A program made the translations under genes and the position numbers. Shown here piece by piece: positions 33,964 to 45,146 of a stretch of 64,000 nucleotides of DNA. The stretch's first letter is position 1. Each line of letters opens with the position of its first letter. The notes beneath the pieces were generated by a model. It saw nothing but the letters and a program-made list of their open reading frames with translations, did not search any database and was not told the origin of the DNA. Source of the stretch: Adiantum capillus-veneris (lineage: Eukaryota > Streptophyta > Polypodiopsida > Polypodiales > Pteridaceae); the NCBI GenBank assembly GCA_014529385.2, contig CM043969.1, forward strand, positions 69,879,176-69,943,175, given 5' to 3'.

Positions 33964-35486
33964 CCGAAAAGCCATGTAAAAAGCTGTAAGATTCTTTTCC
34001 TGCAACTCGTTCTAAAACATACTCAGTGATTGGAAGAGGAAAGTTGTCTCTAACGGTAGCTGCATTCACTTTCTTGAGATTTGACACACACTCGTAATTT
34101 TCCATTTTTCTTGAGTACTACAACAATTGGAGACACCCAATCTGTGTGTTCAATTTCATAAATGAATTGAGCTTCCTTTAGCTTTTCTATCTCTTCTTTG
34201 ATATTTCTGACAAACGTTTCATTATATGTGTATGGACTTTGTCTACTTGGTTTTGCATTGTCTCTCATAGATATGGTATGTTGACAGATTTTGGATCAAC
34301 ACCCTTGAGATCCTTATAAGACCAAGCAAAGATATCTCGGTATTCTTTCAGTAGTCTTAGCAAAATCTCTTCATCTTCTTCCGTCAGGTCATTTGCAAAG
34401 TAGGTAGGTCTAGGCTCTTTCCCTGGAGTTCGGCCAGATATATCTTTTTCATGTTTTCAGGTCCTTGTAGTTTTTTGACAGGTTGTTCGACTATGGATTT
34501 TCGGTCTTGGAGAGTATATTTGTTGTAATGGGATGGAACGCTCATTACATCTTTACTATCCTCCTCAGTGGGTTCCATTTTCGTTGTATATATCTCCTTC
34601 AGAGCTTTTTTCAACTCTTGATATTTCTTTTTTCGTTCAACCCATGTCATAGCTTAGTTCTTATCTTGGTGTTTCGGTTTCACTTGAGTTTCCTTTGTCG
34701 TTTTTCTCAATGTTTTCAACATTCCTTGTTTTTCGTTTAAAAGATATCTACCAGTGACTTTGTCATTGACACAATCATGTGCATCTATCTGCATTACAAA
34801 CTGTGTTCTACTGGAGACTGATGGCATATGTCTAGCTTTCAAGTTTTTTGTGTCTCTTTTGCTTCTATACCATTTCTATCTTCTTGGTTTCTGGTCAGGA
34901 AAGTCAAAAAACTTTTCCTCCTCTCCTTTCATAAGTAGTTTAGCTCTCACATGTACTTTTTCTGACCCTGAATCATCTTAGGAGGTAGTTGAATGTTCTT
35001 CTAACTCATTTGTTGCATCATAATAGAGGTCAAAAAAGACTTGTTGAGATTTCATGAAGTCCTTGGATTCTTGAATTTAGTCTTCAACGTGAAGGGTTGA
35101 AATCATTTGTATAGGAATTATGTCATAGCCATCCTCATTGCAAAATTGAGTAGGCATAGACATATTCACACATACATCCATTGTTGCTAAAATTTGAGTC
35201 CACTCAAATGGCTCAAACAAATGCTCTAGAAATGGTTCACTTACATAGGCTTCGTCTGTGCAATCCCTTTCTAAGATACATTCTTCTCATTTTAAGCTCC
35301 CGTTTTTTGAGGCTCCACACATCCCAATAGGAGTGTCTTTGTTCAACCAAGATGGAAGCTTAGTTTCAGCCGAAGAGACTGAATCGAATTCTTGTATGGG
35401 TGTTTTCATGACATCTCTATAAGTGTGTTCTTTTAGATCTTTGTTATTGATCCCACTTGCTTCAAGTACATATAATTGTTTCCCCA
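33964..35486 (-). pseudogene. Copy B gypsy RT entry and protease-RT linker, broken
   Basis: Read downward from 35486: the Lys/Glu-rich linker shared with copy A, the pre-RT segment near 34300-34400, and the RT fingers (KPSRQSPYTYNETF, then WVSPIVVVLKKNGKLRVCV near 34090-34260). These are followed by FPLPITEYVLERVAGKESYS up to the inversion breakpoint at 33964. Frames are interrupted by several stops. Confidence 0.8.
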
Positions 35487-36479
35487 ATCTTGGATGAGTT
35501 GTACTTGTCGCATGAAAGGTCTTCCCAATATGATTTCGTAATTGAGTTTCTTATCTACTATGGCAAAAGTGTGTTGATATTCAATCCACAGGAATTAACT
35601 ATCACTTTTTCAAGCAGTCCTAAGGGTTTTTCGATATGTCCATCAGTCAATTGCAATTTCATTCAAGTTTGTCTAGTGGCTAATTGTCCCCAGGATTCCC
35701 ATACTGCTTTTGTGGCTATGGCTATCCCTGCTCCACTATCCAGTATTGCCATGGTTTCTATGTCATTATATCTAACTAGAAGGGTTGTGTTTTCTTCTTC
35801 ACCTTCGTAGGATTCTCCGGCTTTGTTCATTAGAACAGATCTAATCTTTTTGTTATCCATTTCATGTTTCAATTTTTCCAATTCTTTTGTGAATAGCCCT
35901 GTTATTCCCACCTTCTCTAGAGTTTTATGTAGATCATTCCATAAAAATGACCTGATTTTTAGAAGTTCTCCTAAATTAAGCGTGCATTGGATGGGTATAG
36001 ACATGATTGAATGGATGTTGTCTACTTCTAGGGTCTGTTCCACTCTTTTTACGTGAGTGGTTTTACACACTATGGATTCATCTTCATTACCTCCCAAGTA
36101 AGAGGGTAGTGTTTTCAAGGTCAATGGCTTAGACATTCCTGAAGCTTCACATCCGCAATCCCCATACAAGGATTGTACATCCATGTCCATATCAGGAGGT
36201 AGGTTGTCTAACCTCCTGATAGGAGCTGACTTCAGAGTTAAGCTCCCATCATTAATCTCTCTAACTTTTTTCCATAAGTGTCCTAGCCAGTCTTCTTTTA
36301 CGAATGGAATTTCTTCTAAGGCATCTTCGATGTCCGGCACTATAATTTCTGGCTCTTTTGTTTTAAGGTGGGGTTCTACCACCACTTCTGAATTTTCTTT
36401 GTTGGTTTCTACCACAAGCTCCTCAGGTTCTGCCATACTTTCGAGCTTGGATTTTGTTTTTCCAGCATCTCTTGAGTAA
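35487..36479 (-). pseudogene. Copy B gypsy protease region
   Basis: The longest intact piece of copy B (257 codons, 36436-35663). It has an acidic linker beginning EELVVETNKENSEVV and ends in the retropepsin active-site loop AILDSGAGIAIATKAVWESW near 35690-35760. The protease would cut the element polyprotein. A frame break follows soon after the active site. It is colinear with copy A at 14.3-15.3 kb. Confidence 0.8.
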
Positions 36480-39246
36480 TTCTTACCAAATTTTGATAAG
36501 CTTCAAGCTTAGCTGCTTCCATGTCTAGAGAAGGATAGTTTTTCCATTTGTATTCCATGTATTAGCCTGCTTTCAGTCCTCCTTGGTAAGCTTCCAAGGC
36601 TGCATTAATTGGCTCAAAAATTTTGTCTACCAAAATTAATCCTCCAGAATTCACGGTGGTTTCCTTGATTTTGCTTCCAGTTTCTTTCACTTTTTCCTGG
36701 AATAACTTCTTTTCTTTCTCTTCGATTTTAGCCCTTTGTTTTGTTTTCTCATCTCATACCTTTTGTTTCTGCTTCTCTTGGTCTTTTGAGAGGAAAGTTT
36801 TGTATTCTCTCAGTCATCAGAGGAGTTATGTTTCTTTTTCTTATCCTGGGCTCTGGTGATTACCTTGATTGGAATAATCGATTCACTCCAGATGAGCTAC
36901 TAGGTATCACTTGGACTACGTTCATTACTGTTTTTCCCTTGTTTGAAGGATTTTTTGGACAATCTTCAGGGAAGTGTCCTCCCTTTTTGCAACATTGTAT
37001 GCAAAGCTTCAACTGGCTTGAGGCTTTTGTCAAGCTTTGGACATTCGTTTTTCCAATGATCATCTACACCACAATTATGACAGTTTTTAGTTCTTGGCTT
37101 AATCATAAGTCTTACCATTGGAGGTCTAATATCTTGATTAGCTATGTAATACATTGGTGCAAGCTCTGGTGTAGTATAAGTCACAGGTTCTTCCATTGGT
37201 GGTGGATGTGAATTATACCAATCTCCTTCTACCATTACTGTAGTTGGACTAGGCAGCATAAGGTGTAACATGCACTAGTGCTTGTTCATCTATGACTCCC
37301 TCAGGATGCATGTACTTTACAGGCACTGCATTATGTCCTGGATATAGAGGTTGTTGACCCAACATAAGCTGAGGTCTTTCCATACCCATCAGCAGTCTTT
37401 GAGCTGGGGCCATATTAGGCTGACATCTGTACATGGGTTGCCCTTGTGGTCTCACAGGCATGTATTGAACATTCCCATCATACTTTGGTTGGTAATAGCA
37501 CTCATTGATCTCATGGTTGGTCCATTTACCCTCGATTGCATCCCTTTTCGTAGCCTAATTGGTTGTCCCTGTTGAGGTATCCCTTGCCCTGGTCCCCTCA
37601 TAGGTGATTTTTGCATGTTATTCATCATGTCATTCATCCTTTTGAGCATGTCTTCTATGGTCGAAAGCAGTGCTGCAACAGTCACTCCCACTTGTGCTGG
37701 TTTGGTGGATGTTATTTTCTTGCTTTGGTTATCCTTGAGGACATCTTCTTCATTGAAAATATCACAATTTTCCCCTAAGTCAATAGCATCTGACACACAC
37801 TCTTCTAGGGTCGTATGCTTCTTGCTATACAATATAGCATGAAGTTCTTTGTTTAGCAGTCCCTCTAGAAACAATGAAACAAGTCTTTCTTCTACATGTA
37901 TCTCTAGCTCTGGGCATCTTGCAATGTATTGCTTCATTCTAGTTGCACAATCCCTAACAGACTCACCTCGTATCTGTTTGAACCTATAGATTTGAGCTAT
38001 CGTATTATGTTTGATCCCCATTTTGGAACAAGTAGCTACAAATCCTTGAGCTAATGTATTCAAGTCCATGATTGACCTTGGTGGAATGTTTTGGAACCAT
38101 GTCAATGTTTTCCCTTCTAATGTAATTCCAAACCCCTCGAATTGAGTATGGAAATCAAATATGTGTTCTGCTCTTAAAACGTGCTTAAAGCTTGCTAAGA
38201 GGTCATATGGATCCCCAAATCCACTATATTTTATGACCCATTTTTGAAAATCAGCTGGTCTGACACGTCTATTTGGTTCAACTCCCGGTCTCTTGGCAGT
38301 TGGTCCTGTTTCGGTCCTTCAAACCAGTCTATTGGAAATAGGGACTCATGTAGCCCTGGACTAGCTTTAGTGTCACCTGGTTTTCTTCGTGATGAGGTGA
38401 TTTTTGGTTTTTTAACATTACTCTCAAAAGATGTCTCGCGGAGGTCATCTCTTGGAATAGTTTCTGGTCCTTGGCCCAATATCCAATCCCTTATGGAGTA
38501 CCCTTGGTATTTGGTTGTTCCACCTCCTCAGGAGTCATCATAAAAAAGTTGTTGATATAACAATCCCTAAACAGGTAGGTTGATAGATCTATTGAACCCT
38601 TATCTTTGATCTTGAAGATATAGATGATCTTCATGGGTGTTAGTTGTCCTGATTTGGCATGAGAATTCCATAGAATATTCTTGACATTTCTATCCTCCCA
38701 ACAATAGACTCCGATCCTAGAATTATCTGTACTAAGCCGTTTTAAAGGCTTCAAATAAACTTGATCGTATTCCTCGAATTCTAAAGTTGGTGGTCCTTCT
38801 TTTTGCGCCATATTTAGAATTATGGTATTTACCTCTAACCCCCATTTGTCTATCACGTCAAAGTTTTCAACTTGTAAGTATTGAGCTCCCTTTCCATCTA
38901 TGTACATTTTTGCTTGTTTGTTTGCCCTGATTTCCTCTTCAAACTCAATACCATGGTCATTAATGCGAAAAGCATGCTCTTCATTAGGATCCAGGTAAAC
39001 CTGAGCTCGTGGCGAGTTGTCTTATAAAAAGAGAGTATATGCTTATAACGCACTCTCATTCCAGTTTCTGAGTGAGTCGAATAGGAAGACATTTCGAATG
39101 TTAATTCTGAAAAAAGTATCTGAGACTTCTTCAAGGATAGTGGTCAAGTGCTCGCCTTGATTAACATTCTCTTTGGTGGATACTCTACTAGTGGTCTCTC
39201 CAAATATGCCTTGGTTTCCTAGTATACGACTAGATCTAAGGTTCAT
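36480..39246 (-). pseudogene. Copy B gypsy gag, broken
   Basis: The gag ATG is at 39244-39246 (MNLRSSRILGNQGIFGE). A capsid-like core is at 37452-38105 (217 codons; TWFQNIPPRSIMDLNTLAQG, later IEDMLKRMNDMMNNMQK). Next is a Pro/Gln/Met-rich segment (37249-37461) and a CCHC knuckle near 37030-37085 (CHNCGVDDHWKNEC). It is colinear with and clearly similar to copy A at 15.3-18.07 kb, but with its own stops. The PEPSPEPS tandem run of copy A is absent here. Confidence 0.8.
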
Positions 39247-39253
39247 AAAGACT

Positions 39254-39501
39254 CTTGAGGGGTTCACTATGTGTAAAACTACCATATCACGTGCATTCAA
39301 AACATATTTGTAAAATGCCTTATCTGTGAATTTTGTTAAGAATATAATGTACCCTTTCCTTTTAAAATCTGTAAGTTTTTTTCAAATTTGAAAAAATAAT
39401 GCCCTTTTGTATACATATTTATGTAAGTTTCAAGAACTTTAAATACCCTTCTGTTGAACTCATGTGATAGGTTACATTCTTATTAGGTGACCTCCTCGGG
39501 T
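39254..39501. mobile_element. MITE-like insertion, 248 bp, with 7-bp target duplication
   Basis: Present in copy B and absent in copy A, where the site reads ttcataaagacttgtgaag. The insert is flanked by AAAGACT at 39247-39253 and 39502-39508. Its ends form an imperfect inverted repeat: left GAGGGGTTCACTA, right (reverse complement) GAGGAGGTCACCTA. The interior is A/T-rich and has no coding capacity. It sits immediately upstream of the gag ATG. The DNA-transposon superfamily is undetermined. Confidence 0.75.
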
Positions 39502-39508
39502 AAAGACT

Positions 39509-40822
39509 TGTAAAACCCTGGATATAGTACTTACCATCGGATTGACTTGTTGTCAATTTCTTCCACTTAAACTTGATTGCAACTTCTATCAAGCTGTCAA
39601 TTCCTTGTCTGCAACCTGATTCCTGTATCAATTTGGATCAAGTTAGCTATTCTTTCACAAAGACTGCGCACTTCTTGCTAACTATTGTGACTGGTCTACG
39701 TATATCACTTCAAATCGAGCTAATTGAGACAACATTTGAGACTTTCAGATTCCACTTTTGCAAAAATCAAAAGACTAATCTGCAACCTAGAAACTAAGTG
39801 AACATGTACCAATTTGGATCCAATTGAACCCAAAATTGCCCAATGGCCTAATATTATGTTGGTCTAACATTGTACAAGTTCAAAAGTCAAAAATGGTGTC
39901 TCTATGTAGCAATAGTAAATAATCTCGATTATTTACTTTTCTCAATTTTTTGCACTTTTTGGCTTGATTTACCAAGTATACAACCTGTTATGGTCCTTGG
40001 ACAATTTTCACTAAGTTTGGATAAAATTTGTTCGAGTTATCAAGTGTTTCGTGTCCACTTTTCAAAATTCTGGCTGAAGTCTCACTTTTGTGATCCAAAT
40101 TTCGCCAAAATTGATTTGTGTTGTCTACATGATATGCTTGACCTGGTGGTATACTCAAATGTGCAAAATTATCAATTTTTGAGCAGATGTAAATAATCGC
40201 GATTTATTTACTCCAGCTATTTTTTACAAGTTTTTGTCCCAATCTTGACACAGATCTGTTATCTCAACTTTAGCCAAGTTTCATCAAGTTTGGACAATTT
40301 TTGTTCAAATGGTCATCAATTTTGTATCTGCAGATTGACTTTGCAAATCTTGCCCTAATTTTCAATCCAATGATCCAAATGTTACTAAATTTGTGATTGT
40401 GGGCTTATTATAACATGATAAAGCTAGTGGTATGCTGACTTGGTCAAAAAAGTTGAAAAATAGGATAGATGTAAGTAATCACGATTATTTACTGCTGAGA
40501 AATTTTTTTCATCTTTTTGGTCAAGTGAGCATGTACACATGTCTATCACATCAATATAAGCTTATGAATCAAGTTTCATTGAGTTTGAACAAATTTTTTC
40601 CAATTTACACTCAAGTTCTCAAAAGTCAATATAAAATTTAGTTTCTACTAAGTTTTTGGTCAATTTGGTGATCCAAATTCTATGGTCCTTTACAAAAGTT
40701 GTGTGTACACATGCATAGAGTCTCTGGTATCAACCTTGGAGCTAAAAGTAAATAATCGCGATTATTTACTTTATGCGGTTAAAATGAACACTTTTTTGAA
40801 CTTTTTCACTGGGCAGTCTTTT
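39509..40822 (-). repeat. Copy B leader, first part, with palindrome-bearing repeats
   Basis: Non-coding, colinear with copy A 18080-19346. Palindromes lie at 39915, 40189 (one extra T), 40471 and 40748 (perfect), spaced 274-282 bases. It is interrupted at 40822 by the gag-only LTR element and resumes at 43418. Confidence 0.85.
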
Positions 40823-41125
40823 TGTTGAGATAGGCATGGGACATCCCTCTACACCTCATTTCAGTTGATGTTGACACCTTAGTATATTTGCTATAAACAC
40901 AAGAATGAGCCAAGTCTACCAACCGTGTAATATCAAGGCCTATAAATAAATCCTTGTGTTGTACATATAAGCTATGCAATATATGATATTCTACTTTTGT
41001 ATGTATTTCTATTTGTCCCTTTAATGATCGTGCACCTTTCTTTAAGTGTGTAAAGCTCACTGTGTAACAATGGAGCCTTTTACTTACAAGCCTCCTTGAG
41101 CTTCTTCCCTTTCTCGATCCCTACA
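40823..41125 (+). repeat. 5' LTR of gag-only element (303 bp)
   Basis: Begins TGTTGAGATAGG, ends GATCCCTACA, and has a cctataaataaatcc TATA-like box near 40940. It differs from 43115-43417 at four positions by eye (98.7% identity). It is flanked outside by CTTTT (40818-40822), repeated after the 3' LTR. Confidence 0.95.
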
Positions 41126-41127
41126 AC

Positions 41128-41139
41128 TGGTATCAAAGC
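41128..41139 (+). other. Primer-binding site of gag-only element
   Basis: TGGTATCAAAGC two bases after the LTR end; matches the tRNA-Met type site TGGTATCAGAGC with one change. Confidence 0.85.
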
Positions 41140-42043
41140 CTGTTAGCATTATCATTAGCTTAGCAATCTTCTACTCATTCCATAGATATCCTATTTGCCC
41201 ACTCTTTATCAATCACACACTCATTTAAGAGCTCATTAAGGTTCTTATTCACTCTCCTAAATCGAGGGAAATCAGCCCCGCTAATTGAAGAAAATCGAGA
41301 GCACAACTTTGAAATACTTCAATTGGCCATCATGGATGCATTCTACACACTAGGGCGCCCCATCCTACAACCTCCGATCGCACAAAAACTGCCACGGATT
41401 CAAGCTATGATTTCTTGCTTACTTCATCTTCTCGCAAATCAGCCTTGGTGGATGCGATCTACAGCCCAAAACGCCCCCCCTTGTGCTCCCCGATCAACCA
41501 CAACTGCAAAAATCGACTCCTCATGAAAGCAACGGCTTCTGCTCTCAGCTGCGCCATTTTCTAAAGCTTTAAGGAGTTCTCGAGTTTTTTTTTCACCTAT
41601 TTGATCTTTTGGCTTCACATTAAGGTTGTTTGTTTTTGGCGGCCGTTTCCCACAATCAAAAATCAAAAAATCCTTTGCAAGCGTACACATAGCACCATAG
41701 GATTCTCATCTCGTGGCAGCTCGACAACATCGACAACACTCTTCACAACACATAGCAACAAGCGACAAGCTTTTTTGTACAAAGTTTTTTTTTAAAAGCT
41801 TTTGTAAATTCCCTACAAGTAGCTAGTGCAAAGCAGATATTCAAAGCTCTCCTTCGACTTCAAGGCTAAACCTTCTTTGTTTGTGAAGAGGAACTTTGCA
41901 AATCCTACTTGCAAAGAGTGACTTCGCAAGTTAAGCATAATCCGGCATTCATATTACCTCCTGTAAAGGGCAAGACACTGCTATAGAAATAGTATCTCTA
42001 TTGGTAAGACTGAGACCCTCTACATTTGGAACCACTTTGCATC
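41140..42043 (+). other. Leader of gag-only element
   Basis: About 900 bases between primer-binding site and gag ATG. Short plus-strand frames exist (for example from 41332) but have no recognisable domain; I treat it as an untranslated leader that may contain the packaging signal. Confidence 0.55.
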
Positions 42044-42940
42044 ATGGGAGAGAAAGGGATTGAAAAATTCAATGGAGACAGTTTCCACACTTGGCAGACC
42101 AAGCTGCGAGGATATCTTATGAAAAAGAAACTATGGTCTGTTGTAAAACCGAGAATAAGCGAACCGTCCACTTCTGTTGAAGGCACTCTCACTAGAGCCC
42201 AAATCGCACAAGCACAAGCTAAAGATGAACAGGCACTCGGAATAATTATCACATCATTGCATGATAATTATGTGCATTTTACAGATAGATGTACCACTGC
42301 AATCCAAGCATGGGATATTTTGGAACATAACTTCCGTGCTAAACAAAAGCAAAGTAACATTAGCTTAAAGAAAAATATTTACAAACTTACTATGCTTCAA
42401 GAGGAGGATGTTTCAAGCCTTGTTAATAGACTACTGAGCATAATCACGCAGCTCACTTACATTCAGTGCCAAGTCCCGAAAGAAGATCAAGTCGATGTGC
42501 TGCTAAGTGCTCTACCTGAAAGTTTTGACAACATAGTAACAGTCTTAGATCAAAAGGAACCCATACCTTCTCTGCAATATGTTACAGGGGCAATCCATGA
42601 AGAAGAAAAGAAAAATAAGAAGAAATCTGAATCAGTGGGAGAAGCTTATTTTACATCATCATCATCATCATCTAGGGCGTCATCATCATTACCTAGATTA
42701 AATAACAAGAAGTGTTACGAGTGTGGCAAGCCTGGACACTTCTCCAAGGACTGCTACAAGAACAAATATTGTAGCAATTGTGGCATCAAAGGTCATCCAC
42801 CATCAAAGTGCCAAGGAAGCAACAAAAATAGAGTCAATCTTGCAGAAGGAAAGGACGGAGATACAGATGAACAGGAAGAGAATTGTCTCCATGTGAGTGC
42901 CGCCCCCAACTACTTTTGTGAATATACTGATGTACTGTAA
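42044..42940 (+). CDS. Intact Gag (UBN2-type, two zinc knuckles) of gag-only LTR element
   Basis: A 298-codon intact frame. The start is the ATG at 42044 (MGEKGIEKFNGDSFHTWQ); the frame is open slightly upstream but only through a TTG. Residues ~5-190 match the copia Gag UBN2 pattern (KFNGDSFHTWQTKLRGYL, QAWDILE, LLSALPESF). A Lys/Ser-rich linker with a poly-Ser run follows (~190-217). Two CCHC knuckles come next: C224/C227/H232/C237 and C243/C246/H251/C256. The acidic C-terminus ends at a TAA with only ~174 bases before the 3' LTR. No protease, integrase or RT sequence is present, so the protein can only assemble particles, and mobility would need enzymes in trans from an autonomous copia element. 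Confidence 0.93.
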   Translation: MGEKGIEKFNGDSFHTWQTKLRGYLMKKKLWSVVKPRISEPSTSVEGTLTRAQIAQAQAKDEQALGIIITSLHDNYVHFTDRCTTAIQAWDILEHNFRAKQKQSNISLKKNIYKLTMLQEEDVSSLVNRLLSIITQLTYIQCQVPKEDQVDVLLSALPESFDNIVTVLDQKEPIPSLQYVTGAIHEEEKKNKKKSESVGEAYFTSSSSSSRASSSLPRLNNKKCYECGKPGHFSKDCYKNKYCSNCGIKGHPPSKCQGSNKNRVNLAEGKDGDTDEQEENCLHVSAAPNYFCEYTDVL

Positions 42941-43114
42941 AATGGATAGTCTTCCACCTTCTCTGTTTAAGGGGAGGACTTCTTAGTCTGTGTGACACCA
43001 TGTACTGAGACCACTCAGTTTGTGTGACTACCTCGGTCTGTGTGACCATTAGCGTGTGTGGCTTTAGGTCTCGATTGAACTTCATTCAGTATAGTCCATG
43101 CCTAAGGGGAGGAT
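42941..43114 (+). other. 3' untranslated region and polypurine tract of gag-only element
   Basis: Contains three near-copies of tctgtgtgac (about 42988, 43017 and 43038) and ends with the purine run AAGGGGAGGAT abutting the 3' LTR. A second AAGGGGAGGA occurs at about 42969, so the polypurine tract appears duplicated. Confidence 0.75.
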
Positions 43115-43417
43115 TGTTGAGATAGGCATGGGACATCCCTCTACACCTCATTTCAGTTGATGTTGACACCTTAGTATATTTGCTGTAAACACAAGAATGA
43201 GCCAAGTCTACCAACCGTGTAATATCAAGGCCTATAAATAAATCCTTGTGTTGTACATATAAGCTATGCAATATATGATATTCTACTTTTGTATGTATTT
43301 CTATTTGTCCCTTTAGTGATCGTGCACCTTTCTTTAAGTGTGTAAATCTCACTGTGTAACAATGGAGCCTTTCACTTACAAGCCTCCTTGAGCTTCTTCC
43401 CTTTCTCGATCCCTACA
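43115..43417 (+). repeat. 3' LTR of gag-only element (303 bp)
   Basis: The same length as the 5' LTR with four substitutions. Followed by CTTTT (43418-43422), the 5-bp target duplication. Beyond it the host copy B leader resumes (tatgaactattttaagcctc), matching copy A near 19346. Confidence 0.95.
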
Positions 43418-44008
43418 CTTTTTATGAACTATTTTAAGCCTCGGAGTCTAGTCAAAACTTAATTTGGCCTAAAATGTCAAGGAAAAGTAAATAATCTGAG
43501 TTTTTGCAAACTCTTGAAAATTTTACCTCAATGTGTCCTTGAGCTTACCAACTAGTTTATACAACTTTTAAGCATACTCTCCAGTCGGACTGAGTGGTTA
43601 ACAGTCTTTTCATGCTATTTCTAACCGTAGACCTAAAATTCTACAACTTCACATAACAACTCACAATTGATTCTTTCGAAGAGAGCAATGTTCTGAATTC
43701 CACCTCGGATTCTACTTACCCTACTCCTAAGTTCTACTGCAATGGGGTTGTTTTTTATGGTTTTCTGAGCCTTGAACTTAAGACTTGTCTTATCCATCAA
43801 TCATTCTCAAAATCCTAATCTAATCCTAAAATCCTAAAGGCACTCAACAAGTAGGATTACTTCCAAGCTACCTCTACATAGCAAAAGACAACAATCTTAA
43901 CCTATGCAATTTTAAAAAGAAAGTTTTTACTCTAGCAGATCCTAGAGGAAGATAAAGGATAACTTCTCAAGACGCTCATGTTTTTCCCTAGTTTAGGTCT
44001 CTTTGATC
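43418..44008 (-). repeat. Copy B leader, second part
   Basis: Continuation of the gypsy leader after the nested element, colinear with copy A 19342-19966 (ttttgcaaactcttgaaa, gagcaatgtt, ggtctctt and so on). Non-coding. Confidence 0.8.
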
Positions 44009-44026
44009 CCCTGCAACAGTGCCAAA
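44009..44026 (-). other. Decayed tRNA-Asp-like primer-binding site (copy B)
   Basis: The minus strand reads TGGCACTGTTGCAGGGGATC. Relative to copy A (TGGCGCCGTTGCGG) the GCGCCG core has become GCACTG, two changes of the type produced by methyl-CpG deamination. Confidence 0.65.
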
Positions 44027-44948
44027 TGTGGGACGAGTGTCTAACCTCACTCCTATCTTATTGCAGATGTAGCGAGAACCACGAATAAATTATCAATCCA
44101 TGGGACAAAGCTGACTCGACTAGTGCATAGAGGCTACAAGAGGTTGTCAATCTCTTGGAAAACAACAAACAACTCGCATCTAGCTCAAGATACACTCAAA
44201 TGACTGAAATCACCAAAAGCTAATCGCTCATCCACAAACAAATCACATCCATTAGAGCATCAAATGACATCCAAACGTAACAAAACTTCTAGAACATGTT
44301 TATAAGACCTAAGCACACATGGTTATGGTCTCAAATCTTACTTTAGGTCAAGTGTAAAAATCACGATTATTAACAGCAATGGATTTTTGACCTAGTCATT
44401 TTCGACCCAGAATGCATATAAATGCTTAGCAATGATGCCCCAATACCCCGCCTATACTTAGTTTTTGATTTTGAAGTGTAAATTCCTACTTATGATGAAA
44501 TTAGGTCGCAAGTCGACAACGCCGAAAGCTACGAGATACCATGAAATGCTTATGTCAATGCGTAGAGCTCTTACCTGCGGTTGCAACGCAACGGACGCGA
44601 CTGCAATGTGACAACCGGGGAGGGAGTAAGAAGCACGAGAAGGAGAGAAGTGAGCGTAGTTAGCTTACGCTCTGTATTTCATTATCCAAAACTTAATAAT
44701 AACTTTATAAAACTGGATTTTATACCTTAGCCAAGGTTTTTGGTGGTCAAAACTAATCATCTAGGAGCTCTAACTAAAGATAGGTAAAGACAACTTGATA
44801 CAATTTGGAAGCTTATAGCCCCGGCTCATCAATTACAAAGTTTATCCAAAAAATTGGAGTTATAATATTCTCGATTCATCAAAATAATAAATGTTTTTAC
44901 TAAATGAGAGCTCCGAAAAATGGTATCCAGGTTAGCTTGTTGCTAGCA
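44027..44948 (-). repeat. Copy B 5' LTR (922 bp)
   Basis: TGTGGGACGAG...GCTAGCA, aligned end to end with the copy A LTR (19984-20902) with scattered substitutions and few indels. It carries the same half palindrome near 44355. The 3' partner was not found because copy B ends within integrase at ~32050. Confidence 0.82.
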
Positions 44949-44997
44949 GATAAGCATTAAGGCATTGATTGAAAATGTACAGCAGGAGGATATAGGC

Positions 44998-45142
<145 letters not shown>

Positions 45143-45146
<4 letters not shown>

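Noticed and set aside
18484-40769. Regularly spaced palindromes considered as a CRISPR-like array
   Set aside because: The genome is a plant nuclear one, the spacing is ~280 bp with related rather than unique spacers, and the units sit in retrotransposon leaders.
42026-42043. Gag of the gag-only element starting at 42026
   Set aside because: The codon there is TTG; the first ATG in frame is at 42044, just before the conserved KFNGD motif.
40823-43417. The gag-only element as a decayed full-length copia
   Set aside because: Only ~174 bases separate the gag stop from the 3' LTR and contain no pol remnant, while gag and both LTRs are intact. A short structured unit fits better than random decay.
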